A stretch of 64,000 nucleotides of DNA from Trochalopteron elliotii (GCA_024734555.1 JANPWX010000246.1:1063677-1127676); one strand, 5' to 3'; positions 50,641 to 63,763 are shown, counted from the first letter of the stretch. Made by a program: numbers and translations. The notes: generated from the letters alone by a model not told the origin.

Positions 50641-52739
50641 TCCCTGAACCACTTAATGCTTACTTGGTGATTCATGAACAGGACTTGTGTGAATTGTGTG
50701 AATCACGTGATTTCTGAAGGAGTTAAAGGGCTAGTAGGTGATGCAAAAGGCTGGGAGAAGAAGCCAAAGGCACAGATTGCCTTGGGTTACAGCTGTCAAA
50801 ACTACTAGTACCTGAACTGAACATCTCACTGAGGAACAGTGCTGTATATGGAGCTCTCTTCAGGCTAGTGCTGTTGGTGGGAAGCACTCATCTTCTGGGC
50901 CAGTGTTACTGGGAGCTTGGTGGAGGAGCAGCAGTGGAAAGTCTGAATAGATACCATATATTCCCAAATGCAGTGTTTCCAGGAGGGACATAACCAGCAT
51001 ATCACACAGCCACCTTGTGGGCTGATCTTCCTGCTGTGTCCCAAAGTAGAAGGCAAATGAAGGCAGAAAAATCACCAAGATTTCTTTTTCCCCCCTTCTC
51101 AACTGCGCCATGGCTGCTATGCCAAAGAGGATGATATGCTTCAGCCATTTAAAGATAGTCTTATTTCCTATTATAGGGACCAAGTGTCTACTAAGAACAT
51201 TCTTTAAATGCAGAGTGTTATTTAGTTGGGAGTTTTTACCTTCTAGCATATATGCCAATATAACCATAGTCATGTACAAGCATATAAGCAATTAGCACTC
51301 AGAAAATTTTAAAATAAATGAAAATATTTGGGTTCAAGGTAGAAATACCAGCATACAGGCATTCAGGTAAGGGCTGTACCAAGCAGAACCCTCAGTTCTT
51401 TTAGCTGTTTAATACTAAAATAACACAAATTGGCATAAATCTCTATAGCTGGGGACCTCTCTCTTTCAATTGTGAGACCCTGCAATATCTAGAATGCCAA
51501 AATGTAGAGAAATGGACAGCTGGTCTCTGCAGTCCTAGTAGGCTGGAGATGATCAAGTCTTCACACAGCCACAGCTGCACACCCTGGACATGTGCTTTTT
51601 TATTTAACACTTTGTGACTGACCAAACCTGGAATCTGATGGACTGCTCAGTAGGTGAGTATAAAAAGTTCTTCTTTGTTCTAATTTTTGCTGCACCATTT
51701 GGTCACCTTCTATTATAGCTGTCTAATATGATGATAGCCCATAATGTTTAAGTCACCCAATAGTTTCTGTGAAATTAAGTAAAGGAGGAAAATATCTTAA
51801 AATACTTATAATGCAAGACTGCATATCAAGTTATAGATAACCTCAGTTTGAGATGAAGTCAGATGTCTTCAATTTTCTCTTGTAATTGTGGAAATTTTGG
51901 TGTGACACTGACACAGGTCATAGCCCATGGGTTTCTGAGCAGGAGGCTGATAACACTGTAAGTTGTGATTGTGGGACTGAGAGATAGGAATATCCTTTAG
52001 AGTATGAGTAATAGACAGAAATGTTTTCTACAATGACCAAATATTATTTTTCATCAGCCCCTAAAAAGTTTCAACCTGCCCTGATTTTCTCCGTTGAATC
52101 TAATAGAACTGGATTAAACTGCAGGGGAGATGAGAACATAAATTTGATTCCTTTCATTCCTTGTAATATTAGGGTTTGTATTCTTTCAAGCTGTAATAAC
52201 CTCTAGACTTCAGCAAAATTGAAAACCTTTAAATAGCCTTTCACAACCTTTCAGTGTAGTAATGAAGTTTTAAGTGCTCGCTGGGGATTTTCAGTTCAGA
52301 AAAATCTAAGCAGCAGTAGATATTAAAATCTAATGTTTACTTCAACTCTTTTAAAGCCTAATGGGTTTTTTCTGACAGTGTAATTTTTAAAAGGTTGGGT
52401 TTCATTTATTGATATAGTATATTCACCCTGGAAATCTTTCTTCTTTAAAAACTGTGGTGGGAAACTTATACTTTGTTGGAGCACCTGAAAAGCCAGCTAG
52501 AACAGGGAAAAGGAAAACTTGCCAAGACCTGACTAGAACAACAAACAAGTTAAAAAATCTCCAAACCCACAACTCATGATTTAAACACCACAGGAGGCAA
52601 AAAACAAATTAAGAATGTAGATTCTCTGTGTGCACGTAATTACAAGTATGTGAGTCACTGGAGTCAGCATGGTTGCTCATCTACCTAAAGACCTGGAGAG
52701 GATGTCTGGCTGCACTTGACTCAGGGAGTAGCTAATCTG
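50641..52739. other. Non-coding unique DNA
   Basis: A - strand frame at 50860-51291 is open for 143 codons with hydrophobic stretches, but no domain is recognised and an overlapping frame is also open. Treated as chance. Confidence 0.45.
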
Positions 52740-52779
52740 ATTTTATTTATTTGTTTGTTTGTTTGTTTGTTTGTTTATT
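52740..52779. repeat. (TTTG)n microsatellite
   Basis: TTTATTTA followed by seven TTTG units (about 52750-52777) and TTTATT. Confidence 0.9.
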
Positions 52780-54834
52780 AAGTTGTTGCTCAAGGGGGAA
52801 GCAGTGGGGAGAGAAAATTGCAGAGTGAATTTACACTGATTAAAGAAATACAGTTTGCGTACACAAGCACTTTTGAGGCACAGTGTGGGACTGCAAGGAT
52901 TCGGGGGTTTTGTGCTGCTAAATTAGTGGTGAAAAGAGGTTCTGAATTTCTTTGAGACAGTAGCAGTGGAAGTCCCAGAGGGATATTTTTCATTGCTGTA
53001 TTGCTCTATATACAATGTTTTATACATATCTATTTTTATTATACATACAAACAGTTATTAGCATTTGCTGGGAACATATAGTAAGATGACTTGTAGGTTT
53101 GCTTCCTGTTACAATAATCCGTTCAGATGGCACTTAGATGTCTTTTGTTGATAGTTTTTCATCTGCTTAAATAATAAAATAAAAGCAGAAGGAAATACAG
53201 AAACAAGGAAATAGGGAAATGATCAAAAATTCTTGTATGTTACCAATAAAAGTCCAGTGCTTCTAAAGCAAAAAATTACAGCACATTTTCATTAAGAAAG
53301 TAATCATGTAGGAGAGAGAGGATTTGCTTGTGAATATCTCTTAAACACATAAACATATGCAAATGAAAAGAAACAGGTCCCAGCACAGATATATATGTAA
53401 TAGTGAAACATCCCATGGTTGGTTTCTAATTTCTAGCTAATTTTGACTCATCAGTGTGTGCTTAAGTTGAAGAGCATGTTTGTATCTATTGGTTAAACAA
53501 AATGTTATTGGGTTAGCTACCACTGCAGTGTCCCAGGCTGCCTACTGAATTCCCTGTTATAGGTCCTTGTTCAGCCATTCAGGACAGTGCTAGCTTCACA
53601 GGGAAAGGAACTTCTCCACTTGTCTGTGTTGCTCTCCTTTTGCCCTCAGGCTGTACTTCATGAAGAAGTGCAAGGAGAGTCACAGGTTGATGGTTGAAAA
53701 TTAAGAGTTAAAAACAATTTCCAAAGAGCATGAAAGCCTGTGGTCAGTGCCTTGCTGTTCCAGTTTCAGGAAGACATCCTTCCTCTATCCAGCACTCCTG
53801 GTTCATCAATAGCACAGTATTAACACATCAGAGAATGTCAATTGTTGAGCAATGCACAATGGTACAACTCTTCAGTCTTCCCAAACTGAAAGAGACTTTA
53901 GGCAAAGGGAAAAGCTAAGAAGCCAGAGAAGTGTTCACAATATGGGAAGCAAAGCCTTGGAGAGAGTGAGACAAAGCCTACAGTGAAAGAAGTTTGAGGG
54001 AGATATTGAAGGTTCAGGAAAAGCAGCTATAAGAACATTGCAGACAGAGAAAGATACTTAATTAGAAAATTTAGGAGACTGAAATGTGGGATTTCCCATT
54101 TCACTTGTCCTGTATTAGATGTAGTATCTGATACCGATTAGCTCAGTATTAAATACTCCAGTTGATGGAGATATTTTCAAGGCATCCTTTGAGCACCTTT
54201 CATGGGTATGGTTCCAGCTGCTGCTTCTGTGAAGGACACAAAGCTCCAGTCAGCTTTCCTCCTTGTCTCCAGATATATGCACTTTCTGACCATGTGAATG
54301 TAGCTTTCTGCAGCATATAAGGTATAGAAATGCAGTGCCAGCAGAGTGCCTGCTTTTCATTTTGCAGGCAAAAGTCCCATTCACATTTCTTTCCTGTAGA
54401 TTTATTTAAATCACTTTTGGGCAGATAGGAGATGGAAGAAAACAAAAGGTTAGGAGCAAGAGGGAATGCTCACAGATGAGAAAAGCAGGTTAGAAAGAAT
54501 AGAGACCTAGAATGAAAAAATGACAAATGGATTACCCAGACCTCTATTCTCACACAGTAAAAGGAAGCAGGGAAATGAACAAAAGGGAAAATGAAGTGCA
54601 AAGAAATGATAGTTTAGGGATATGAAAATCTCAGAACAGCTGTGAACACATGCTGGGCCAGTTCCTTCACTTGGTGTAACTACTGATTTAGTAGGTATCT
54701 GGAACTGGCTTTCTCAGAGTGGGCATGTGTGTCAGACCCACAGAGGTGAACAAAGCCAGGTATACTTCTGCAGTAGGTCCTGGTCTTTCCTTCAACTATT
54801 TGACGCTCACTCTCGGGAAATTCGTGTGCTTCTG
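52780..54834. other. Non-coding unique DNA
   Basis: No recognised gene or repeat family. Confidence 0.5.
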
Positions 54835-55312
54835 TGTAGTTGGTTTCTCGTGGGCTGCTTACCAGCTAAGCAGTAGTTCCCAGACAAACTAAAACAGTTA
54901 GTGGGTTCCTGAATCCCTGCTGTGCGTGGTTTAAGGCTTGGAATCAAGAGCGGGCTCAGACGTGGGTTTGAGAAGGTGTTTATTCCAGTGCAGGTCCACG
55001 TGCAAAAGCAAGGTCTGGGCCAAGGGTGCAGCCTGGGCCAGGAGGAAACCTCGGGCCAATGGGGAAAGGGGGGTGGGTGGTCCAGGACAGGGGTACTTAT
55101 CACAACAATTGGAAAAGGTGGGTGTTTGAGCACCTAGTCAAATGGGAGATGATCTCCTCTCAAGTCCATCAGGGTGATTGACAAGGTGCTCCCTTCAGGG
55201 AGATACCATGTGGGTTTGGAAATAGGTTAAGGGGCTTTAAAAGGAACATACCAACACAAAATAAATAAAATACATATACAACTTTGAAAAAACTTAATCA
55301 TGCACCACAACA
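54835..55312 (-). mobile_element. Solo LTR, family C, copy 2 (antisense)
   Basis: On the - strand it begins TGTTGTGGTGCATGATTAAG and ends GAGAAACCAACTACA. The flanks CTTCTG (54829-54834) and CCTCTG (55313-55318) are a 6-bp duplication with one mismatch. The AATAAA poly-A signal is intact (TTTATT at 54979-54984 on +). At 478 bases it is longer than its sister at 22704-23111 and keeps an extra U3-side block (about 55100-55250). There is no internal retroviral sequence. The open frames at 54807-55137 are LTR sequence and do not encode protein. Confidence 0.88.
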
Positions 55313-55811
55313 CCTCTGCAGTTCTCCATTGGCTCCCTGCCTTATGCTTTGGTGGAGCAAAGCATGAAATTCAGGCAGACGAAAATGAAAGCACCAGGCA
55401 GCACAGTGGCAAATGAAAACTCTGGTGGATACAGGCTAATGGACTTCAGAGAGAATAATCTGAGTTTTCATGCACATTGTTGCTTTGAAATGATCTGTTA
55501 ACCACCAAGGAAAAAGACTAGGATATCACTGTGGACAGGTCACTCTAAACCTCTGCTTAACGTGCAAATGTGAAGCAGTCAATTAAGCAGCTTCCCAGTT
55601 AAACTGGTTTTAAAACAAACTGAATACAGAATAATACTGTAAATATCACCTCTGCCATGATTCAGAAAGACTCCCATCTCCCTTCAGCTCCATGCTGTTT
55701 TTCAGTCAAAGCAATTCTGTGAGGAAAGAAGGAAAGAAGTTACAAGAGGGAAGGTCTTCAGATGACAGACCTATTGCATGTTTTAAGACAGTGAGATTTT
55801 AGTTCAACCAT
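55313..55811. other. Non-coding unique DNA
   Basis: Nothing recognised. Confidence 0.5.
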
Positions 55812-55860
55812 AGGACCTTACAAGGTCCCTTCCAGCATGAGCTGTTCTATAAACCTATAA
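55812..55860 (+). mobile_element. CR1 3' tail (short)
   Basis: AGGACCTTACAAGGTCCCTT, then CCAGCATGAGCTGTTCTATA and AACCTATAA, is a diverged CR1 3' terminus on the + strand. Confidence 0.78.
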
Positions 55861-56799
55861 TTTTGAAATGGGAGGAAGCTGAAAAGTATTGGGACAGTTA
55901 TATGTGCACAGAGCATTGCCCAGCAGAGGTATTTTACTCCTGTGTCCCTTTTTGCTTAACAACACATGTGAGAGGACGAAGATGAAAAACAATGGACTTT
56001 TAAAAAACAGAATAAAAAAGTGTAGCCAGTTTATCCAGTTGATAAAAATACTTCCAGTTCCTGGGAGTTGAAACAAGAACTGAACATTTGCAAGGGCAAT
56101 GAAAGCCTCCATACTATCTTCAGAGAGAATATTTTTTTCACAACTTACTGTTTGTGATTATAAAAATTGAAGTTGCTAGGCATGAACTAATTGCCAGGTG
56201 TATGTCTCCATTGCAGAAAAGAGTGCTGTGCAGATATGATTGAATGAACTGAGAAAGGGGTGAGACTCTCTGTGACTCCTGGCACTTGAAATTGCTGTGT
56301 TAGTTATAAAGTGTGGGACTCCATGGCACTACTACTTTAAAACTGACAACGCAAGCTAGGAACTTCTTGTCAGACATTAGTTCATATGTCTTGCACCCTT
56401 CTCTGATCTTAGAATCCCATGAAAAGATAGTCTGAATTCAAGATCATCCTAGTCCATTGCTCCTCAACAGAGCTGGACCAAAAAAGCCATGTGTCCTCAT
56501 GTACTTTTGTCTGTCTTTGAGACCAAAGAATGGACATTCCACACCCTGCCCATTCACTACTGTCAGTGTTCTCTTTGGTTTTAACAACAGCCTTTTTTTT
56601 TTCATGATGATTCTAATTGTCTCTTTCAGTCTTATGAAAAGATTTATTGTAGAACATTCTTATTTCTCTTTCAAGATGTTCTCCAATGGCATACAGTTTT
56701 GTTCAGTTTCTTCAAAATTCAGCACATCATTTTAGCTGGAAATTTTCCAGTGATGGTTGATTTTTTTTGAGCATATGTCTATGCTTTTTGACCTCTCAT
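55861..56799. other. Non-coding unique DNA
   Basis: Nothing recognised with confidence. The left part of the old LINE that follows may extend into 56480-56800. Confidence 0.45.
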
Positions 56800-57640
56800 C
56801 ACAGCATTTTTGAAACAGCACTTCCTTAATTCACATTAGTGAGGTATATGCTTTTTAATTTTTATACTGTGCTGTCATGTAGGTGGCTAATGAAAACATC
56901 AGAGAACACCAGACTCAGGTGTAATGCATTGCAGAGCCATGTTTGATATAGTCCTCTGCTCAATAGTCAGCCACCAGTAGCTACCTTTAAACTATATTTT
57001 TCCAGCAGTTTCACCATTCTGAAAAAAATTCCCCACAAAACTTTTCCTTAGCTTTCTCCTAGAAGGTGTCAAAAGCTTTATTGAGGAGATGGCATTTGGC
57101 ATCTACTATAACTTATATATCTACTCATCAGTCTCCTGTCATAGGAAGAGATCAGATTGTTTTGGTGTGATTTTTTCCAACAAGTCAACCCAGACTGTTT
57201 ATCTTATTTTCTTTTCAGGGCTTATGGACAGTCCTTTGTTTAATTTCTTGTTTCAGTGCTTTTTAGGGGATTTGAAATCAGGCTAGTAATTCTTCATTTT
57301 CTCCTGTATAAATAACACCTTTCTGTTGGCATTTGACAGTTTTCCAATGTCTCACTAGTCACCCCTGAATCCTCAAAGACAATGGGTAATGATCCTGAAT
57401 TTGCTTCAACCAGGTATTTAAATATAATAACTGAACAAATTGGTTTTTAATCTCTTATCTGCGTTAACCTGATATATTATCCCACTGACATTGGTGTTGT
57501 TGGCTACCATATTATGGCTGGCCTCTCTAGTAAAGAAATGCAAAAAGCCAGTAAACTTGGATCTTCTCATCACTGCCTGTTGCTGATTTTTCCTTTTCAA
57601 TTTGTGTTCTAAAGTTCTTTGCATCTTCCAGTATAACTAA
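56800..57640 (-). pseudogene. Ancient CR1/L3-type LINE reverse-transcriptase relic
   Basis: Translating the - strand across frameshifts and stops gives a collinear series of CR1-type ORF2 motifs. They are a linker block with LFAFLY near 57535-57575 (compare the usual NAFFASVF), a block with WK..K near 57280-57350, NLISSYD at 57138-57158, NKAFDT at about 57065-57082, KLLEK at 56997-57011, a PE.GVL piece near 56905-56930 (compare PQGSVLGP), and FISHLHDS at 56871-56897 (compare FINDLD). Order and spacing match the family; NLISxYD to KAFDT is about 27 residues, as expected. Many stops and indels show that it has long been dead, and it is much older than the other CR1 tails here. A tentative endonuclease-side match near 58285-58330 suggests it may run to about 58.4 kb. 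Confidence 0.72.
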
Positions 57641-60150
57641 TACTATTGAATGATTTCTAGCTATGTACCATGTCACCTTGCTGTTGTATCTCGTTTCATG
57701 CTTTTGTGAGTCTGTCATCTTTGGCTATTTCTGGAAGCCTGTTTGTAAGCAAATATATTTTTTGCCTCCTGTATGTCTTCCAGTATTTTTACTATGTGAA
57801 AAGATTATTGTTTAGTGAACTCTTTCTCTCTTATTTTCTCCTTATTAAAGTTTATATTTATGTCCTAAGTACAGTCAAATTGGGGAACAGCTATTTCTCC
57901 TCCAATGTTGTTCCCTTTCTACTTAGTTCCTGAAGAGCTGACCAGTCAATTTTTTGAGGTTATCAATATCTTGCAGTCCATTGGTTTCTGTTTTGCTGTT
58001 CTTTCCCCATAACAATGTTCACTTGATATGTTTTCTATATTCAGATTTTCCAGTTACTCATGTCATTAGAATGAAATACAGATTTTTTTTTTTCTGGAGG
58101 TTTCTCTGGCATCTGCATTTAGTGGTTGTTGCCAGAGCATCTGAGGAAGAATGGGATTCTGTGTCCTGGTATATCCAGTTTCCATGAGTTACATAAGTAG
58201 CTGAAATGCTTGGGTGCCACTACGTCTTTTCATTTAAATGGTTCTGGTCATGAAATTATCTTCTAGCAGATCATCCTGTTTGGCTGAAATACTATACATT
58301 CCCCACTACATGTATTTCCTCATTATTTAAGAGCTCTTCAGATGCTCAAAAGTTCTCTCCTGGGATCTCAGGGCAAATAAATATGTCCTTAATACTTGAA
58401 ATATCAGATACTTCCTTTCTCCTCTATCTGCACTTCTTGAGAAAGTTTTGCACTGTGGTGGTTCTGAGAAAGTGATTGGATTGAGCCTCTACGACATGTA
58501 AACAGTAATTCTGATCATGTTTGAAGACTTCAGTCCTCTTGTTTATTCCACTGTATGTTTATTCCACATACTTGGTATGTAGATGTCAAAGATAATCACT
58601 GAATTTGATACATTATTCTCTTCCCAATGTTTGTGGCTTGACCAGATAACTCCTGCTAATGGTTATTCATGATGACTTGCTTGCTTTGTCATGTTCAGTG
58701 CCCAGAATGGCTCACATAGGCTCTAGTGGCTCACATGCAAAGATTGACCTCTGGTGGTTTAGAGGGGCCACTGGTGCGATGCATTTGGGTTGTTCCTGCA
58801 TCTCCTATATCACTGTACACTTTGGAGCTGAGGCTCCTGATAGTGGCAGGTGAGACTCCACTTGGTGTTTTCCACCTCTGTATGAGCTGGAGCCTGATGG
58901 TTCCACAGGTGAGCCGTCTGTCCAAGTCTTTCTACTACATTTGTCTTGAAGAGTAAACCTGAGAGTTTTAGATGTCTTTTATTTATAAGCACAGTATCAG
59001 CAAGCATAAAGCCAGGTGGAACAACTTACCTGCAGCTGCATCAGGTGTCAATCCATGTTACCTATACAGCAAGCCAAAACCAGTGGTTACTAGTGAAAGA
59101 GCTTGTGAGTAACTGAAAATCCCACTGTCTTGAACTGGTTACGTAGGTTCAGAATTCCACTTTCCTTGTAAATTTTTCTTTTGTATAATTTGAGCAATTT
59201 TATTATTTTAACCTACAATTTATGTTGCCAAGTTAGCTTTGCCATCAGTGATGCAGCATTTGCCTCTTCACCTTTTGCATCCTTTAGCTTGGCTACAGCA
59301 GCAGAACAAGCGTGTGTCCAGCACAATGTAAATCAGCATACTTATTTTTAGATTTTTCAAGTCTTAAGACTGTCTATTGTTGCATAGGTACTTCAGTTTC
59401 CACAAAACCACCTCTGTGGGAAGTAATTTCTCCTGCTTGTTCTTCAGGAGATAATGCATATACATTTCCTGGATAGTACAAAGAACATGGAGCAAAAACA
59501 ATGACTTGCTTTGGGGAGCACCCGGGTTGCTATACTGCTTGTGTGCCACGGGGCTGCCAAGGAGAAGTCCAATGCAGGGTGTGCCCAGTGAGGTACCTGC
59601 CCCTAGGCTGTACTGGAATTGCTCATTCTCAGAATACCAGATGTTTTGGTGAGAGAGGAAGACATGGGGATGGAGGAGGAAGCTGGGTCTTATCCAAGTG
59701 TCTCTTGGTGATATCAGTCAACCCACCTTGGTGGGGTTCCTTGTGTCAGCAGAGAGAGGAGAGGAATCCACGAACATAATTTCTCCCATTTTATCTTTTC
59801 TTTAAAATAATTGATTTTTTATGAGAGATTCTGAGAAACATATTTAAGTGGAGAAGTTGGTGGACATGGAACTGCTGTTATTCCTCTTTTAACTCTGTTT
59901 TCTTGCTGTAAGAGATTTTTTTAAAATTGTGTGTAAATGCATTTCCCATGCTACTGTGAAAGATTGAGTTAGTTAAGAACTGCATGAGCTGTCTTTATAT
60001 TACAGACTCAGATGGGATAAATAAGGGGAAATTCTGGGGCTGGGAAGCGACAGCCCGGGAGGCTGAATTACAGGCAGTAAATGTTGCTGAATCCTATACA
60101 TTTTAAATAACAAAAAAAAGAGATCTTTTTAAGGCCTTTTTTTTGCTCAG
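57641..60150. other. Non-coding DNA upstream of the dynein exon
   Basis: Part of 57641-58400 may be more of the old LINE. A 12-bp duplication TGTTTATTCCAC lies near 58539-58567. No exon encoding a dynein P-loop (GPAGTGKT) was seen here. The frame at 59501-59779 is Cys-rich but has no recognisable domain. Confidence 0.45.
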
Positions 60151-60270
60151 TGCATTGTGTTGAACTGCTCAGATGGACGAGACTACAAAGCCATGGGGAA
60201 ATTCTTCAAAGGTCTGGCACAATCTGGAGCCTTGGTGTGCTTTGATGAATTTAATCGTATAGAGCTGGAG
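60151..60270 (+). CDS. Dynein heavy chain exon (AAA1, Walker B), possibly a relic
   Basis: A 120-bp exon in phase 0 at both ends, preceded by a polypyrimidine tract and acceptor (TTTTTTTTGCTCAG|TGC) and followed by a donor (GAG|GTAATT). It encodes 40 residues beginning [12 protein letters not shown], then [14 protein letters not shown], then [31 protein letters not shown] and CFDEFNRI are hallmarks of the first AAA+ module (AAA1) of axonemal dynein heavy chains; FDE is the Walker B site for ATP hydrolysis. The wording is nearest to the single-headed inner-arm group (DNAH1/3/7/12-like), a low-confidence placement, so no symbol is given. Two changes are odd: the usual GAW before CFDEFNRI reads GAL, and the usual SDGLDY reads SDGRDY. 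The frame and both splice sites are intact, but no P-loop exon upstream or VLSVVAQQ exon downstream was seen. Either the introns are long or the gene is decaying. Confidence 0.85.
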
Positions 60271-63200
60271 GTAATTGTAGTACCAGTTTCTTAGCAAAGT
60301 TGGTATTCAATGAAAGTGACAAGCTTGACAACTTCATTAACAGCACTGACATTAAACACCATTGACTGAATTTTACTGTTAAATTAAAAAACCCGCAATT
60401 TTAGTACAATTTCATCAAATGCAGCCAGTTGTTTATGGCAAATCTCTCCTTGTGATTTTTTAATGGTTTCTGCATTTCTTACTGGAAATACAGCAGAGAA
60501 ATATTGCTGTTGCAACCTTCTGAGTGTAGTGACAGAGGGAGGTTTGTGGGGAGACATTGTATTTTGTTCATGATAGATTAGGAGTGAGATTTCTCTTTCA
60601 CACGGGTATGCAACTGCCACTCATAGTGCTTTGAAAGACAGGAGTTAACTTCCATCTTCAGAAAGCTCACAGCCAGAGAGAGAGACGGCTTTAATACCAC
60701 ATTTATTACTTGGCTGGAGAGGAGGGAGCAACAGAAACCAAAAAAACAGCCCTGCAATAAGGGATCTGCAACAAATGAGAGCTCTGGGGTTTAAGACAGT
60801 AATTTATTGCACTTACACAAAGCATAATTAAGTGTCCATGTTGGGAGATACTGCATAACTTATTTTCTTGCATAACCTGATCTGATTGGTCTTTTATAGC
60901 TCCAATATTTTTCTGGTGTTTTTTCTTTTGGAGTCACAGTTACAAGTAACCCTAAGTAGAAGTTATAGATATTGAATTAGTTTATAACTACTCATTTAAA
61001 TTTCTGCTTCTGAGGTGGCACAGAAACTGGCTTTAAAAATACAATGTGCTTACTGTATTTTCCATTATCTTGTATTAGACCATTAGAGATACATAGCTGT
61101 TTCTGGAAGATGATATAGCTTTAGCATTTTCATCTATTTAGCAGGTTATCCCTATTTGATGCATAGCAAATTTTTTAATGCACTGGGCAATTTATTAGCC
61201 TAAGGGTATGATGGATTTTTGGTTTTATTACACTTAGTAGCACATTAAAGCATAATTTTGAAGTTTAAAAAAAAACAAAGCACTGTTTTTTTCAAACTGA
61301 AATTGTGTCAAAGGTCCTGCCTTGTGCTTCACTATAAAGATCACTTCTGTTCAGCAAATGTTGACCCTTCAGACACCAGGCCTGAGCAGATGCAAGTGTA
61401 AGAAGATGTATCTGTACTCATCCTCAGCTATATTCATTATCAATGGTTTTGGTGAGTTGGAGGAGTGGAGCTGTCAAACAATCCAAAAGGAACAATAGTA
61501 TAATCACTTTGCTACGGTGGACAAAATTATAGGATCATTTCTTCTTTATTGCTGTTTTGCTTCTCAGCTAGACTTAGAGAGATTTTCTCCCTAGATCACA
61601 GTACCACAGAGAGCAACTGTGCCTTTTTCAATAGTTCCTTTTCATTGGTTCTTTTTCAATAAAGAGGCAGCAGGCACCCCTTTTTCTATTAGAGTGCAGC
61701 ATACACCAAGTAAATGCCTGAGTGAAATCTCTTTTGCCTTTGTGCACTTTTTTCATTTGCCCACTGACAGGAGATCCCTCAAGACCAGCACTAAGCTCCT
61801 CTTCATTAGAATTCAGTTTTCAATTTAAATTTTAATTAGAATGGATGACTAGGATACTCACCATTCGCTGTAATTTCTGCATACCACTAATCAACAACCA
61901 GAGAAATACTTATTTTTAAAAGTTATTTATTTCTAAAAACTAAGTTCCATTTCTGTAAAATGTTTCTTGTTTCTCGTTAAAATTATTTTAGCTCACCTCA
62001 TATAGTTGCATATTTGAATGGATTTCATGCTTGTAAAGTGATATTCTTTTTTCATTCTTTTAATGTAAGGTCACTAAAACCTGGATTCTTACATTAACGT
62101 AGCACTAATGGGCAGTTAAACTACATACATTTGCAGTCCTAAATGCATTGTAGTTTTTAGGCCTTCTTTGATTCATAATGAAATATTATTTAATGATAAT
62201 CTATTATCATAAACTGGATATAATGATATCTACTTGATGAGAGTCAGCTGAAGGATTAAAGCTATCCAGTGTTGATTTCACTTGTCTTTTAATCTTTTTG
62301 TTTGTTGGTTTGTTTAAATTCTGAGACCTAGACTGCATGTATTCCAGCTGGAAGATAAACCTAAGTATTACCTATCTGCTATTTCTAGTCCTCAAATTGC
62401 TGAAGCAATTTATTTCCAAAGGAAAAAGTACCATACTAATTGCAAAGAATTTTATCTAAACAAAGGTCAATATATCTGATTAAGGAGTGTTTCGGCCTCT
62501 GGCACCCACAGGCAGAGTAAGATGTTAAGGGATAACTTTGGTAGAGGTCATACATATAATTGAATGAATTTGAAGGCTTTTTTATAGCATATGTAGATCA
62601 GTGCCTGCAAATCCAACAGAGGTCAGTGGGTATTTTATTCTGGTTCAAGTTTTTGGTCAATTCCTGCAGCCACTCCCAGACACTGCTCATTATCACTGCA
62701 ATTGCCTGGCAGTAAAACAGTTCAGTCTGTGTTGGAGCACTTATATCGGAGCTGTGGTTTGCTAAGGCTTTTCCATGTCTGAAAAAGAGCTCAGGTCTAA
62801 TACAATGCCTAGTCTGAAGATTTCAATTAAAAAAAGAGAAAATCTTTACAATATATCCAGTTTCTTCCCTCAGTCCAATACTGTGACAAGTCTCATCTGC
62901 ACAAGCTTGACTCACTCCTGAATCCAGAAAATTCACAACTATTAATATTTTGTAAGTGTTGAAATGGACTAGATTAAAACACAGAGACTGTAAATGTCCT
63001 GTAGGGAGAACCATTGGGAATTCCACTGGGAATTTTGCCATTAAAGTGTGTATATCCAAAATTTTGTCTCATTATCTTTAATTGCTCTTCAAAAGCTCTG
63101 ATACTGTCACTCTTAATTTTGTATAAGTATACACACAGGAACACTTAGAATACATGGTGGAGGATTTTAAATTTCTAAATATTTTTAAACTCACGCACTG

Positions 63201-63763
63201 GAACATTTTCTTAATGTCATACTAAAGGAAAGAATAAGCAGGAAAAATAGGAAATAAAATAATCCCTTAGAATTCTGAGTAATAAGATCTAGATGACAAA
63301 AAGTTCACAGGTGTGTTACAAGGCCTGAAACTGTGTAAGGGGCAAGTATTTACAAGAATTTCAGACTGTGGAGAAAGCCAGCCAGTATGCCACTGCATCA
63401 GGCCAGATATTACATTATAATACATCACACAATTCAAACAACTTCGGAATTTCTCTCATTTCATAGAAAGATATTATGCATCTGTGTGGATAAAGAAAGC
63501 ACTCTATGACACCACTATAATAACAAGAAAAGTAATATTCTAACAGGAAAATGAAATAGGACAGTATGTTGTGCTAGTAGATGGCAAAAGAAGTGAACCC
63601 ATCTTTTCTGCAAGTATATTACCCAAACTAGAGATGAAAACTGATTTAATTTCTGTAAGAAATATTCTGGGACAGAAATCCAACCTTTTGTTTTCTGACA
63701 CCAAAAATATTTGCTATTCATAATAAAGTATTTGGACTACTAGCCTCAGCTATTTTCTCTCTC
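60271..63763. other. Non-coding DNA downstream of the dynein exon
   Basis: Probably intron if the dynein gene is live. No next exon (usual product VLSVVAQQI…FEGTEL) was recognised. No other repeat family recognised. Confidence 0.45.

Noticed and set aside
50860..51291. 143-codon - strand open frame with hydrophobic stretches
   Set aside because: No family resemblance; a second frame is open over the same bases and there is no splice or promoter evidence.
59501..59779. Cys-rich open frame upstream of the dynein exon
   Set aside because: No match to dynein or any Cys-rich domain spacing, and no splice signals that would join it to the exon at 60151.
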